Notes: generated by a model not told the origin, from the letters alone. A DNA stretch of 64,000 bases from Alsobacter soli (GCA_945883115.1 CAMCXA010000003.1:1-64000); one strand, 5' to 3'; positions 1 through 9,473 are shown, numbered from the stretch's first letter. Program-made: numbers and translations.

Positions 1-614
1 TGCCGCGCCGGCTTCAGATATTCAACCGCCGTGCTCGAACGCCGCGCATTCCGGACGGTAATCTGGTAGTGGCCGACACCTAATTGGGTGGCGCCGTTGA
101 AATCCGGATTATAGGGCAGGCCATATTCCTGCCCCGCCCGAATGAAAGCCTCGTTGATCGGTAGCGGATTGATCGGCGCGCTGACACCGAGCGGCCCGCC
201 CGTGCCGTGATAGGCGTTGGAGAACCGTTGATTATCCTCCGAGCGCTTGAAATAGGGCAGAATATCCCGAAAGCTCCAGCCTTTGCAGCCATCAAGCTCC
301 GACCATTCGTCATAGTCCTTCGGATTGCCACGGGTGAAAATCTGCGCATTGATCGATGATCCGCCGCCCAGAACTTTCGCCTGCGTGTACCACAGCACGC
401 GGTCTTTCATGTGCCTTTGCGGAACGGTCGACCATCCCCAACTGCCGATGCCCTTGGTCATTTTCGCAAATCCGGCCGGCATATGAAAGAACGGATGCCT
501 GTCCGAACCACCCGCTTCGATCAGAAGAACCTTGACCTCGGGATCCTCGGTCAAACGCGCCGCGAGCACGCAACCGGCCGATCCCGCACCCGTAATGATG
601 TAATCATACGCCAT
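1..614 (-). CDS. GMC family FAD oxidoreductase (choline dehydrogenase-like), N-terminal part
   Basis: The gene runs off the left edge; about 204 N-terminal residues are visible. It begins MAYDYIITGAGSAGC, an FAD-binding GxGxxG Rossmann motif, followed by VLGGGSSINAQIFTRG, the second GMC signature region. Members oxidise alcohols with FAD and pass electrons to O2 or a quinone. I start at ATG 614 because a GGAGGGG ribosome site lies about 10 nt upstream; another in-frame ATG at 623 is too close to it. It follows the CoA-transferase gene by 60 bp and is probably the last visible gene of the leftward transporter operon. It is clearly paralogous to the GMC gene at 9474-11060. The substrate is unknown. 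Confidence 0.85.
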   Translation of the reverse strand, partial: MAYDYIITGAGSAGCVLAARLTEDPEVKVLLIEAGGSDRHPFFHMPAGFAKMTKGIGSWGWSTVPQRHMKDRVLWYTQAKVLGGGSSINAQIFTRGNPKDYDEWSELDGCKGWSFRDILPYFKRSEDNQRFSNAYHGTGGPLGVSAPINPLPINEAFIRAGQEYGLPYNPDFNGATQLGVGHYQITVRNARRSSTAVEYLKPAR

Positions 615-674
615 AAATGCCATTCCCCTCCCGGCATGAATGTGGGTTTGGTCCCGTCATGTCACACCACCAAA

Positions 675-2261
675 TCATGATCCGCGCAGAACCAACCCGA
701 TCCGCTCCGGCTGAAAGAGCGAAGGGTCCATCGTTTTAAGATCGGGAGCAACTTTAAGCCGGAACTCGGACTGGTCAAGAACATCGCGTTCAAGATGAAC
801 ACCCGGAGCAATCTCGGTTACGACAATTCCGTTATCGGTCAGCCGCATCACGCAGCGTTCCGTAACATAGGTGATATCCTGTCCTTGGCTGACAGCCCGA
901 CGCCCCGAAAACGAGACCTGCTCGACCTCGTTCACTAGCTTCTTGACCTTTCCTTCCTTCGCGATCACGAGCTGGCCGTCCTTGAGATCAAGGGATGCTC
1001 CGGCCGTAAAAAATCCGGAAAAGACAATCTTTTTCGCCCGCGCCGTAATATCGACAAACCCGCCCGCCCCCGCCGTCACATGCGGCCGGACACCGAGCTT
1101 CGACACATTTACCGAGCCGGACTGGTCGATCTGCAAAAAGGAGAGCAACGATGCGTCAAACCCGCCGCCCTGAAAATAGGTGAATTGGTAGGGCGACGGT
1201 ACGATCGCCTCCGCATTGGACGCGCAGCCGAACTGGAATTCGAGCAATGGCACGCCGCCAACGGCACCCTGCTCGATAATCCACGTCACCGCGCCATTCA
1301 ATTCTTCCTCGATCAGGATACGCGGTACATTGGCCGAGATGCCGAATCCGATATTAACCGCATCGCCATGGCGCAATTCCTGCGCAACACGCCGTGCAAT
1401 CACTTTGGAAACGCTGAACTCCGGCACCTCAAAAGAACTCAATGGCCGGAACACTTCACCCGATATTGCCGGATCATAAACCGTCTGCGTCGTCTGCATC
1501 TGGTCGGGCACGACCACGATCACATCGACGAGTACACCCGGCACAAACACATCGTGCGGCTTCAACGTCCCCGCCTTTGCGAGACGCTTGACCTGCGCGA
1601 TGACAAGGCCGCCATTATTGCGAACGGCCAGCGCCTGATCGAGCGGCCCGAGATAACCGCCCTCATGCTCATAGGACAGGTTCCCCCGCTCATCCGCGGT
1701 CGTTGCGCGGATAATCGCAACATTCGGGATGATGGACGGGAAAAACAGCCAGTCCTCGTTCTCGAATGTGATTTTCCGGACAATCGGCTCTTCCGCCGCG
1801 AGCGCATTCATCGCGCAACCGCCGCGTGCCGGATCGGCGAACGTATCAAGGCCCACTTTGGTGATCACGCCGGGCCGTTTCGCAGCCGCCTCCCGCTGCA
1901 TATCGAACATGATCCCCGAGGGAACATTATAGGCGGGAATGCGATTGCCCGTGATCATCTGCCAGATCTTCGGCGGCTCCCGCGCGGAGGGGCCGGAGGG
2001 ATAGGAGCCCGCAATAATCTTCTTGATGCAGCCCGCTTTGGCGAGATGATCAATGCCGGAAATGCCATACATGTCGCCTGCGGCAATCGGGTGAATCATC
2101 GTGAGCGACCGCGGATGGCTCGTCTCGTCAAACCGCCGGCCAATCGCCGCCAGCATCGCGTCGGGACACCCAAGGCCTGACGAGGACGACACCGTCAACG
2201 TCACATTGTCGGGGATGAGATGTGCCGCCTCGTCGACAGAAAGAACACGCGGAAACGCCAT
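675..2261 (-). CDS. family I CoA-transferase (acetate/propionate CoA-transferase YdiF-like)
   Basis: A 528-residue protein with the two fused halves of a family I CoA-transferase, the length expected for the YdiF/propionate CoA-transferase group. The N-terminal half has SSSSGLGCPDAML and a glycine-rich segment. The second half carries the likely catalytic glutamate, E330 in WIIEQGAVGG. Such enzymes move CoA between acyl-CoA and a free acid through a glutamyl-CoA intermediate. Its ATG overlaps the MaoC stop codon by one base (TAATG), suggesting translational coupling. With the MaoC hydratase next door it points to a substrate processed as an acyl-CoA, but the acid is not identifiable from sequence. 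Confidence 0.85.
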   Translation of the reverse strand: MAFPRVLSVDEAAHLIPDNVTLTVSSSSGLGCPDAMLAAIGRRFDETSHPRSLTMIHPIAAGDMYGISGIDHLAKAGCIKKIIAGSYPSGPSAREPPKIWQMITGNRIPAYNVPSGIMFDMQREAAAKRPGVITKVGLDTFADPARGGCAMNALAAEEPIVRKITFENEDWLFFPSIIPNVAIIRATTADERGNLSYEHEGGYLGPLDQALAVRNNGGLVIAQVKRLAKAGTLKPHDVFVPGVLVDVIVVVPDQMQTTQTVYDPAISGEVFRPLSSFEVPEFSVSKVIARRVAQELRHGDAVNIGFGISANVPRILIEEELNGAVTWIIEQGAVGGVPLLEFQFGCASNAEAIVPSPYQFTYFQGGGFDASLLSFLQIDQSGSVNVSKLGVRPHVTAGAGGFVDITARAKKIVFSGFFTAGASLDLKDGQLVIAKEGKVKKLVNEVEQVSFSGRRAVSQGQDITYVTERCVMRLTDNGIVVTEIAPGVHLERDVLDQSEFRLKVAPDLKTMDPSLFQPERIGLVLRGS

Positions 2262-2722
2262 TAAACAGATCCTCCGGATTCAGACTGCACGACGTTCGGC
2301 ACAAATTTCAAAATGTGCTGCGCCACAGCCACCGTCTTGCCATGCTGGTTCGTTACCACAATGTCACCAATTGTCCTGAGCCTCTCGGGATCAACCGACA
2401 CGATCGTATAAACAATCTCGATCGTATCACCGATATGGACGGGTGCTAGCAGCCTGATCCGGTCATAGCCGAGCGACACGGGGGTATGATGCGCCCGCTG
2501 CGCCTCGAAGCCCTCGAGGATCCGCGTTGACGTTGCAGACATGTAGCCCACAATCAGCGCGCCATGCGCAATCCGTCCGCCGAAACCGGACCGCTGCATC
2601 GCATCTTCATCGACGTGATTGGGCGAGAAATCCCCGGTGATCCCCGCAAAGAGATAGACATCCGACTCGCTGACAGTTTTTCTGAAATGCGATGACGCAC
2701 CGACGGCGAGAGGCAGAGACAT
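2261..2722 (-). CDS. MaoC family (R)-specific enoyl-CoA hydratase-like protein
   Basis: A 153-residue single hot-dog domain protein. Residues 27-37 read GITGDFSPNHV, the hydratase 2 motif, with the presumed catalytic Asp31 and His36 both present. Such enzymes hydrate enoyl-CoA or dehydrate 3-hydroxyacyl-CoA. The gene lies 7 bp after the permease stop and overlaps the CoA-transferase start by one base, so it belongs to the same operon. It supports an acyl-CoA step after uptake of the transported substrate. Confidence 0.85.
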   Translation of the reverse strand: MSLPLAVGASSHFRKTVSESDVYLFAGITGDFSPNHVDEDAMQRSGFGGRIAHGALIVGYMSATSTRILEGFEAQRAHHTPVSLGYDRIRLLAPVHIGDTIEIVYTIVSVDPERLRTIGDIVVTNQHGKTVAVAQHILKFVPNVVQSESGGSV

Positions 2723-2729
2723 TGTCGTC

Positions 2730-3677
2730 CTATTTGATCACCGCGATTTTGGCGCGGTCCATTGTGGCAGCAACGGCTGCTACCAGAATAAAGCCGAAAA
2801 CGATCTGTTGTGTAAAGACGCTGATCCCGACAAATGTCATCCCGATCCTGACAACTTGCACGATCAATGCGCCGACAAAGGTTCGCCAGATCGAGCCGAC
2901 ACCGCCCGTAATGGCCGTTCCACCGACAATGATGCACGCAATCGCAGGCAGCAGAAACTCGTTGGCAAGCGTCGGCGACCCCGAACCGAGCCGCGCGGCC
3001 ATGATGATGCCGGCAATTCCCGCCATTGTGCCCGAAAGCATATAGGCGATGATCTTGGCCCGCTCCACATCGATGCCGGAAGCGATCGCCGCCAGTTCCT
3101 GCGAGCCAATCGCCCGCACAATCCGGCCAAACGGCGTCAGTCCCAGAATTCCGCCAAGCAAAACCATGAAAAATACGCCGACCCAGATTTCATTCGGGAC
3201 TCCAAGGCTGTTGCCAACCGCCCAGAACAGATAGGCAGCCCGATCATCCGCCGAAATATTGATGCTGCGCGTGTTCGAAAACCAGTATCCCGCGGAGGTA
3301 ACCACACCGCTCACCGCCAGGGTCGCAATGAAAGACGGAATTTTGAGCCGCGTTGATACGAGCCCGCCACTGATCCCGGCAATCACACCGCCCGCAACCG
3401 CAAGCGGTAACGCCCAGAAGCCGAGATGCGGCAGATAGGCCGCGAGAATACAGCTTGTCATGGATGCGACAGCCTGCACGGAGAGATCAATCCCGCCCAT
3501 CATGATCACCAGCGTCACGCCGGAGGCCATCAGAAACAGCGTCATCGTATCTGCCGAGAGCGTGAGAATATTGTTGACCGAAAAGAACGTCCGATCATAG
3601 AGCCCGATCATCACCACAAGCACGAGGAGAACGCACAGTGGAATAAGCGTTTGGAGACGGGAAGCGTATTTCGTCAT
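2730..3677 (-). CDS. CUT2-type ABC transporter permease (RbsC-like)
   Basis: A hydrophobic inner-membrane protein of about 315 residues in the branched-chain/ribose permease family. It contains GGIDLSVQAVASM, a typical family segment, and the late AIACIIVGGTAITGG motif. An open frame extends upstream to 3740, but that would overlap the ATPase gene by 59 bp. ATG 3677 lies just after the ATPase stop and starts directly with MTKYASRLQ, so I chose it. It probably pairs with the permease at 5202-6179 as a heterodimer around the double ATPase. Confidence 0.85.
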   Translation of the reverse strand: MTKYASRLQTLIPLCVLLVLVVMIGLYDRTFFSVNNILTLSADTMTLFLMASGVTLVIMMGGIDLSVQAVASMTSCILAAYLPHLGFWALPLAVAGGVIAGISGGLVSTRLKIPSFIATLAVSGVVTSAGYWFSNTRSINISADDRAAYLFWAVGNSLGVPNEIWVGVFFMVLLGGILGLTPFGRIVRAIGSQELAAIASGIDVERAKIIAYMLSGTMAGIAGIIMAARLGSGSPTLANEFLLPAIACIIVGGTAITGGVGSIWRTFVGALIVQVVRIGMTFVGISVFTQQIVFGFILVAAVAATMDRAKIAVIK

Positions 3678-3681
3678 TGTT

Positions 3682-5205
3682 TCACACCATATACCGCACG
3701 AGATCAACCTGATCGGGCTTGCCGCCTGTTGGCGCGTCAAACGTCTCGACCACCGCGCCGTCGCGCATTACCAGAATGCGGCTCGAAAGCCCGATGACTT
3801 CATTCAGCGTATCGCCCAGTAGAATAATCGCGAACCCGTCAGCCGTCATCTCGCGGACGAGGTCGTAAACGTCTTCCTTCGCGCCGACATCGATCCCGCG
3901 GGTCGGGTGATCGAGAATCACAATCCTGACGCCTGCGACACGCCATTTTGCGAGCACAACCTTTTGCTGGTTTCCGCCCGATAATCCGCTGACCAAAGTC
4001 GAAATCGACGGCGTCTTGATCCGGAGCTGCTTGACCCAGTTTTCAGAAACCGCGCTCTCACGCGCAAAATCAATCACACCATTTTTCGTGAACGCCGGAA
4101 GGGCCGACAGGGTAATATTTTCTGCCACAGTAAACGAGGTAACGATCCCCTCGACTTTTCTCTCGGCCGGCACGAGGCCGATGCCGCGCGACACAGCATC
4201 ATGCGGCCCGCTAAAGACAATCTGCTCGTCACCAATCGACAAGGTCCCGCCGTCAAAGCGGGTATGCCCTGCAAGACATTTCGCCAGCTCCTCCCGCCCA
4301 GAGCCGATCACGCCGGCAATCCCGATCACCTCACCCGCATGCAGCGTGAACGACACATTTTCGAACGCGCCTATCTTGGACAGATTGCGCACATCCATCA
4401 AGCGCTCCGCTTGCGGCACGGTTTGTCGCGACTCGCGGTAATATTCCTGCTGCAATTGCCGCCCGACCATATGAAAATGCAGGTCGGGGATGGTTGCTTC
4501 CGTCGTGGGCATCTCGGCGACAACCCGCCCGTCGCGCATCACAAATGTGCGATCCGTAATGTCGAGCACTTCCTCGATCCGGTGCGAGATGAAAACAATC
4601 GCCGTCCGTTCCTTGATATCCCCGATAATGTCGAACAACAGGCCGATTTCCGCCTTCTCGAGCACAGAGGTCGGCTCATCCAGCAAAATGGTCACCTGTC
4701 CCGCCATGCGCCGATCAAGCGAGAGTGCCTTGGCAATTTCCACCATTTGCCGGTCCGCAAACGACAAATCCGCGCATCTCTTGCCCGGATGGATCTCAAG
4801 CCTGACCTTCTTCAATTCTTCCGCCGCCGCCGCATTCATCCGGCTTTTCGAAATCAATCCGTAGGAGATAAATTCCTGTTCCCGCCCGAGAGAAATATTC
4901 TCTGCCACCGAGAGATTCTGGATGATGGATTGTTCCTGAAACACCATGGCAACGCCATTATCGAAAGCATTGCGCGGCGACGTCAGAATCGTCGGTTTGC
5001 CGTTCACCAGAACCGTGCCGGAATCGGGCTGGTAGATCCCGTTCAAAATCTTCAGGACCGTCGATTTCCCCGCCCCGTTTTCGCCGATTAGGCCGACAAC
5101 CTCGCCCTTCCGGACTGAAAAACTCACATCATCCAGCGCCTTGGCGCCCGGAAAGCTCTTGGAAACGCCTCTGAGTTCCAGCGTGGGTGTCATCGGCGCA
5201 CTCAT
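3682..5205 (-). CDS. CUT2-type ABC transporter ATP-binding protein, two nucleotide-binding domains (RbsA/MglA-like)
   Basis: A 507-residue double ATPase, the usual length for RbsA/MglA. The first domain has Walker A GENGAGKST at residues 41-49 and Walker B VTILLDEPTS. The second has a weaker P-loop (GVIGSGREEL), as is normal for the family, and the signature LSGGNQQKV. It energises import of a sugar-like or small polar substrate. The start overlaps the stop of the upstream permease by 4 bp (ATGA), and the downstream permease begins 4 nt after its stop. Confidence 0.9.
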   Translation of the reverse strand: MSAPMTPTLELRGVSKSFPGAKALDDVSFSVRKGEVVGLIGENGAGKSTVLKILNGIYQPDSGTVLVNGKPTILTSPRNAFDNGVAMVFQEQSIIQNLSVAENISLGREQEFISYGLISKSRMNAAAAEELKKVRLEIHPGKRCADLSFADRQMVEIAKALSLDRRMAGQVTILLDEPTSVLEKAEIGLLFDIIGDIKERTAIVFISHRIEEVLDITDRTFVMRDGRVVAEMPTTEATIPDLHFHMVGRQLQQEYYRESRQTVPQAERLMDVRNLSKIGAFENVSFTLHAGEVIGIAGVIGSGREELAKCLAGHTRFDGGTLSIGDEQIVFSGPHDAVSRGIGLVPAERKVEGIVTSFTVAENITLSALPAFTKNGVIDFARESAVSENWVKQLRIKTPSISTLVSGLSGGNQQKVVLAKWRVAGVRIVILDHPTRGIDVGAKEDVYDLVREMTADGFAIILLGDTLNEVIGLSSRILVMRDGAVVETFDAPTGGKPDQVDLVRYMV

Positions 5206-6179
5206 TTGACAACATCCAGCCGCGAACGATCCAGCGATAATGCCACCGCGATAATGATCAATATACCCTGCACACCTTGCTGGACATAGGGCTCAATCCC
5301 CATCAGCACCATGCCATTGGCGAGGGTCACCACGATCAAAACACCAACCACCGAATTGAGAATGGAGCCGACGCCGCCCGAAAGCGCGGTGCCACCGACA
5401 ACCACCGCCGTAATCGCCGTGAACAGCCGGCCCTGACTGATCAAAGCGTGTCCTTGCCCGAATTGCGCCGCGAGAAGCACCCCACCCAACCCGTAGAACA
5501 GGCCTGCAATCATGAAGACCATGATCCGTGTTCGCTCGACCGGAATACCCGCATTCCGCGCTGTCACCTCGTCGGTCCCGATTGCATAAACCCACCGGCC
5601 GATCCGGGTGCGTTCCTGGATAATATAGGCGATGATAATTGCACCCAATGCGATCCAGACCGCCATCGGCACATCGAAAACCCGCCCCAATGAGAGGAAA
5701 CGGAATGTCTGGTCTGAAATGCGGGCCGTAAATCCGCCAAGCACAGCGGTTGCCACGCCGATCCCCGCAAAGCCGACGCCAAGCGTTGTCATGAAAGAGG
5801 GGGTTTTCAGCCTGACATGCAGAAATCCGTTCAGAAAGCCGAGAATACCACCGACCAGAATGGCAAGGGGGACAGCCCAGAGGCCGATCGAAATCGGTGA
5901 AATATCATTCACCACCAGCAAGCTCACCATCACCGCCGTTACGGCAACAACGCCCTCGATGGAAAGATCGATACTCCCCATCAGGATTACAAATGTCGTG
6001 CCCATGCACAACACCAGCGGAATGGCCGCCGAATTCAACAGCCTGAGCAGATTGCCTATGGTCAGAAAATTGCCGTTGAACAGGCTGATTACCAGACACA
6101 ATACAACCAGAACCGCCAATGGCGCCCAATCACGCCAACGACCCATCACCGATGCTCTATGTGCCGGTTGCGCGCGCAC
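5202..6179 (-). CDS. CUT2-type ABC transporter permease (RbsC-like)
   Basis: A 325-residue inner-membrane permease of the ribose/branched-chain family, with GSIDLSIEGVVAVTA and the late VVGGTALSGGVG motif. The GTG at 6179 is the best start because GGAGGG lies 6 nt upstream; an alternative ATG at 6146 has no such site. The gene overlaps the ATPase gene by 4 bp. It is the paralogous partner of the permease at 2730-3677. Confidence 0.87.
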   Translation of the reverse strand: MRAQPAHRASVMGRWRDWAPLAVLVVLCLVISLFNGNFLTIGNLLRLLNSAAIPLVLCMGTTFVILMGSIDLSIEGVVAVTAVMVSLLVVNDISPISIGLWAVPLAILVGGILGFLNGFLHVRLKTPSFMTTLGVGFAGIGVATAVLGGFTARISDQTFRFLSLGRVFDVPMAVWIALGAIIIAYIIQERTRIGRWVYAIGTDEVTARNAGIPVERTRIMVFMIAGLFYGLGGVLLAAQFGQGHALISQGRLFTAITAVVVGGTALSGGVGSILNSVVGVLIVVTLANGMVLMGIEPYVQQGVQGILIIIAVALSLDRSRLDVVK

Positions 6180-6229
6180 CTGTGTCCCTCCGCAAAACCT
6201 ATCATCTCACGCCAAATCAGGGCGTCAAG

Positions 6230-6260
6230 AAAAACAGCCGGACGATTGCTCGCCCGGCTG
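6230..6260 (-). terminator. intercistronic Rho-independent terminator
   Basis: Read on the minus strand, CAGCCGG (6260-6254) pairs with CCGGCTG (6241-6235) around a 12-nt loop and is followed directly by TTTTT (6234-6230). It lies between the binding-protein gene and the first permease. It probably lets the binding protein be made in excess over the membrane components. Confidence 0.75.
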
Positions 6261-6280
6261 GAAACATTCTATTGAACAGC

Positions 6281-7369
6281 TTAGCCGCGATACTGGATTT
6301 GGCCGGTGGCCTTACCCCAGAGATCGTTGAAATCGAGCGCGCCGCCGCCTTTCTTGACCTCGGCAACATTCGCCTTCGTCACGATGATGCCGGTGCCGTA
6401 GAATTCACGATGCTCTTTCGGCTCTTTCGCGATATCCACCTTGCCGGTCGCAACCGCATAAGGAATGGCGAGGCCCATGCCGCCGGTCCACAACGGATCC
6501 CATGCGACAGTGCCTGCGAATTCGCCCGCCTCTGTCGCCTTCAAGGCGGCCTCGATCCCGTCGATCCCGACGACAGGAACCTTTCCGGCAAGCCCGCTCT
6601 GGCGCAACGCTTCCAGCGCGCCCATGCCCATGCCGTCATTGGCAGCGAACACACCCTTGATGTCCTTGCCGAAGCGGGTGATCCAGGCCTGTGTGATATC
6701 GAACGCCTTTTGCTCGTTCCAGTCTGCTGGCTGGAAATCGAGCAATTTCACTTTGCCGTTGGTTTCCTTGATCGCCATATCGAGGCCGAGTTTGCGCTCG
6801 ATTGCCGGAACGTTGGAGAGAATGCCGCCCAATGCGACAATTCCGCCCTCACCACCGAACGCCTTGAAGAGTTCGCCGGCAATCGTCTTTGCAGTCGGCA
6901 CCCCGTCAAACGACATATGCGCGACATAGTTCGGGTTGAAATCCCAAGGATGCAGATCAGCGGGCTTGTTCCACTGTGTTACCACATAGGCACCGGCCTT
7001 TTTGCACTCTTCCACAATCACGCGTGCATCCGGCGAATCATTCGGATCGACGTTCAGGATCAGCTTGCCGCCTGTGCGCTGCAGCAGTGCCTTGATGTCG
7101 GAAATGCCCTTTTCGGAATTTCCTTCCGTCACGAGCATTTCGTATTTGGCGTCAATGCTCTTGGCAAAATTCTCTCCGCCCTTGGCGAAGGTCGCATGGT
7201 AGGGGTTGGCAACCGAACGCATGGAATTGGCTAGCGTCCAGGTCGTTTCCTTGGCGATTGCAGGCATCGGAAATGAAAATCCGAATGACCCCGCGGCCAA
7301 TGCGCCACCAGCGCCCTTGAGCAGCGAACGGCGGCTTGTTTTCAACGTAATAATTTTTTCGATGGACAT
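6281..7369 (-). CDS. CUT2-type ABC transporter substrate-binding protein, Tat-exported
   Basis: A 362-residue periplasmic binding protein of the RbsB-like family. The N-terminus has a twin-arginine motif, SRRSLLKG at residues 12-19, a hydrophobic stretch and a probable cleavage site after PAIA, suggesting export of the folded protein. Later segments such as GVFAANDGMGMGALEAL and PVVGIDG are typical of type I periplasmic binding folds. The start has GAGGGAG 9 nt upstream. It is the first gene of the leftward operon, separated from the permeases by a terminator. The ligand is unknown; the CoA, MaoC and GMC genes downstream argue against a plain hexose. Confidence 0.88.
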   Translation of the reverse strand: MSIEKIITLKTSRRSLLKGAGGALAAGSFGFSFPMPAIAKETTWTLANSMRSVANPYHATFAKGGENFAKSIDAKYEMLVTEGNSEKGISDIKALLQRTGGKLILNVDPNDSPDARVIVEECKKAGAYVVTQWNKPADLHPWDFNPNYVAHMSFDGVPTAKTIAGELFKAFGGEGGIVALGGILSNVPAIERKLGLDMAIKETNGKVKLLDFQPADWNEQKAFDITQAWITRFGKDIKGVFAANDGMGMGALEALRQSGLAGKVPVVGIDGIEAALKATEAGEFAGTVAWDPLWTGGMGLAIPYAVATGKVDIAKEPKEHREFYGTGIIVTKANVAEVKKGGGALDFNDLWGKATGQIQYRG

Positions 7370-7396
7370 TGATTGATGCTCCCTCTGACGCTGGTT

Positions 7397-7416
7397 TTAA
7401 GTAACCAGTTAGTTAT
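7397..7416. promoter_or_regulatory. probable TetR operator, copy 1
   Basis: This 20-bp site matches the operator at 11118-11137 (on its reverse strand) at 17 of 20 positions, including an unbroken 14-base run AACCAGTTAGTTAT. It lies 28 bp upstream of the binding-protein ATG and abuts a -10-like element, where a repressor would block initiation. Confidence 0.65.
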
Positions 7417-7446
7417 AATAGTTGCGCAAACTGATTTGCCTGTCAA
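7415..7446 (-). promoter_or_regulatory. candidate promoter of the ABC/CoA-transferase operon
   Basis: On the minus strand TTGACA lies at 7446-7441 and TATTAT at 7420-7415. Their 20-nt gap is longer than the ideal 17, so the exact -10 is uncertain. The TetR-type palindrome starts where the -10 ends. Confidence 0.4.
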
Positions 7447-7499
7447 GGATCAGTTGCAACCCTGATACTCTCGATAAGGGAGAAGCCGGATGAAACATT

Positions 7500-7519
7500 G
7501 TAACTAACCATATGGTGCA
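7500..7519. promoter_or_regulatory. possible third TetR operator, half-site only
   Basis: TAACTAAC at 7501-7508 equals the left half of the operator at 11118. The right half is poorly conserved; about 11 of 20 positions match. It lies about 90 bp upstream of the aldo/keto reductase genes, so it could add them to the regulon, but it may be chance. Confidence 0.25.
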
Positions 7520-7604
7520 TTGATTCAGGATGGCGATCTCTTTTCGAATGTGCAAAACTGAACCGTCGGATGTGCTCCGGCACGCGATAAAAGGCTGACT
7601 ACGC

Positions 7605-8426
7605 ATGACATCAATTTACTTCCGAAAGACCTTCCAACGCAGCTTCGGCACTTGGCCGTTGCGGGGTCAGGAACTTTCCGGTGCGCTGCACGCCGCCCTC
7701 GAGGCCGGCTATCGTTCGATCGATACGGCGCAAATGTACGGCAACGAGGCTGAAGTTGGCGTCGCGCTTGCAGCATCCGGCATTCCGCGCGCGGATCTCT
7801 GCATCACCACGAAAGTGCGCCCGGATAATTACACGGAAGAAGCCTTTCTGCCCTCGATCGAAAAGAGCCTCGCAGATCTCAAAACCGATTACGTCGATGT
7901 CCTGCTGCTTCATTGGCCGCCGATCGGCGGGGATATTGTCGGGCCGGTTCGCTTGCTGGAAAAGGCCGTGCATGCTGGCTATGTCCGGGCCATTGGCGTC
8001 AGCAATTTCACCGCCTCGATGATGCGGACAGCCAAGGCCACAATCGCGACAGAACTCGTGAGCAATCAGGTCGAATTTCATCCCCTGCTCGACCAGACAA
8101 AGCTTCTGGCGGCGGCCATCGAAACAGGAATTCCGCTCGCTTCTTATTGCTCGGTCGCCCGCGGCAAGGTGTTCAGCTACCCGCTATTCTCCGAACTTGG
8201 CGACGCCTACGGCAAGTCGGCGGCACAGATTGTCCTGCGCTGGATTTTGCAGAAGGGCGTTTCGATCAACACCATGTCCACCAAGCCGGACAACATCCGC
8301 GCCAATTTCGACGTGATGGATTTTACCCTGTCCAGCATCGACATGGCCCGGATTGATGCCTTGAACGCCACCGGATATCGCATCGTCACCCGTGAAAAAT
8401 CGGCCTATGCGCCGGAATTTGATTGA
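7605..8426 (+). CDS. aldo/keto reductase (2,5-diketo-D-gluconate reductase-like)
   Basis: A 273-residue TIM-barrel oxidoreductase. The aldo/keto reductase tetrad is visible: Asp and Tyr in SIDTAQMYGNE, Lys in ITTKV and His in LLLHWPP. GVSNF and the later cofactor-binding region are also present. Members reduce aldehydes or ketones with NADPH. The gene diverges from the ABC operon and is followed within 20 bp by a second, distantly related aldo/keto reductase, so the two are probably co-transcribed. The substrate is unknown. Confidence 0.88.
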   Translation: MTSIYFRKTFQRSFGTWPLRGQELSGALHAALEAGYRSIDTAQMYGNEAEVGVALAASGIPRADLCITTKVRPDNYTEEAFLPSIEKSLADLKTDYVDVLLLHWPPIGGDIVGPVRLLEKAVHAGYVRAIGVSNFTASMMRTAKATIATELVSNQVEFHPLLDQTKLLAAAIETGIPLASYCSVARGKVFSYPLFSELGDAYGKSAAQIVLRWILQKGVSINTMSTKPDNIRANFDVMDFTLSSIDMARIDALNATGYRIVTREKSAYAPEFD

Positions 8427-8443
8427 CCGAAAAGGAGCCTGCC

Positions 8444-9460
8444 ATGAACCCCGCCCAGAAAAACCCGCTCGGCCGCACCAAATTGCCGGTCACCGCCTTT
8501 TCCCTCGGGCTCGCGCCCATCGGCAATTTTCTGAAGCCGATCTCGGACGCCGAGTCGGACGCTATGATCCAGACTGCATGGGACGCCGGGATCCGCTATT
8601 TCGACACCGCCCCCCTCTATGGTCATGGCCTCTCCGAACTCCGCACCGGGCACAGCCTGCGGTGGAAAAATCGCGATGACTACGTATTGTCCTCGAAAGT
8701 TGGACGGCTATTGACCCCTGCAAAGCGCGAAACCATCAATTATGCGCCGTGGGTCAATGCCGGTGCGTTCAAGGTCCATTTCGACTATTCTTATGATGCC
8801 GCCATGCGGAGTATCGAGGACTCTTTGCAACGGCTTGGTCTCGAACGCATGGAGATCGCCTTCGTCCACGATTCGGACATCTTCACCCATGGCCCCGAAA
8901 AGCAACCTGAAATGTTTCGTCAGGCCATGTCCGGTGCCGTTAAAGCCCTTCTGAAATTGCGCGACGAAAAAGTCGTCACCGCCATCGGGTTCGGCTGCAA
9001 TGAATGGCAGGTGTGTCATACGGCGTTGCAACAGGCGGATCTTGATTGCTTCCTGCTCGCCGGACGCTACACACTTCTCGAACAGGACGCGCTCGATGAA
9101 TTTCTGCCGCTCTGCGAGAAGCGCGGTGCCGCTGTCGTCGTCGGCGGTGGCTTCAATTCGGGCATTCTGGCAACCGGCGCCAAACCCGGCGCAAAGTATA
9201 ATTACACGCCCGCACCGGCGGATATCATGGCAAAAGTCGCAAAAATCGAGAAGGTCTGCGCTGAATTCAACGTGCCGCTTCCCGCCGCGGCACTCCAATT
9301 CGTTGTCGCCCATCCGGCCGTCCCGTCCTTTATTGCCGGTACTCGGACGGTCGAGCAACTCAACCAAAATCTCGATTGGTTCACCCACCCGATCCCAAAG
9401 GAATTCTGGGCGACCCTCAAAACACAAAATCTGATGCTTGAGAACGCGCCAGTTCCCTAA
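8444..9460 (+). CDS. aldo/keto reductase (D-threo-aldose/L-fucose dehydrogenase-like)
   Basis: A 338-residue aldo/keto reductase of the group that includes D-threo-aldose 1-dehydrogenase and pyridoxal dehydrogenase. Visible motifs are YFDTAPLYGHG (Asp, Tyr), LSSKVGR (Lys), FVHDSD (His) and the strand GGGFNSGIL. The frame is open from TTG 8423, but ATG 8444 follows AAAAGGAG by 6 nt and leaves an 18-bp gap after the previous stop, so I use it. These enzymes often oxidise free sugars to lactones. The gene ends 13 bp before the convergent GMC gene. Confidence 0.85.
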   Translation: MNPAQKNPLGRTKLPVTAFSLGLAPIGNFLKPISDAESDAMIQTAWDAGIRYFDTAPLYGHGLSELRTGHSLRWKNRDDYVLSSKVGRLLTPAKRETINYAPWVNAGAFKVHFDYSYDAAMRSIEDSLQRLGLERMEIAFVHDSDIFTHGPEKQPEMFRQAMSGAVKALLKLRDEKVVTAIGFGCNEWQVCHTALQQADLDCFLLAGRYTLLEQDALDEFLPLCEKRGAAVVVGGGFNSGILATGAKPGAKYNYTPAPADIMAKVAKIEKVCAEFNVPLPAAALQFVVAHPAVPSFIAGTRTVEQLNQNLDWFTHPIPKEFWATLKTQNLMLENAPVP

Positions 9461-9473
9461 ACGAGCGAGTCCC

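Noticed and set aside
1080-2180. Long open frame (366 codons) on the plus strand across the CoA-transferase gene
   Set aside because: It is fully antisense to a well-supported gene, has low-complexity Arg/His-rich sequence and no family motif. Similar shadows lie at 4201-5091 and 6119-7234.
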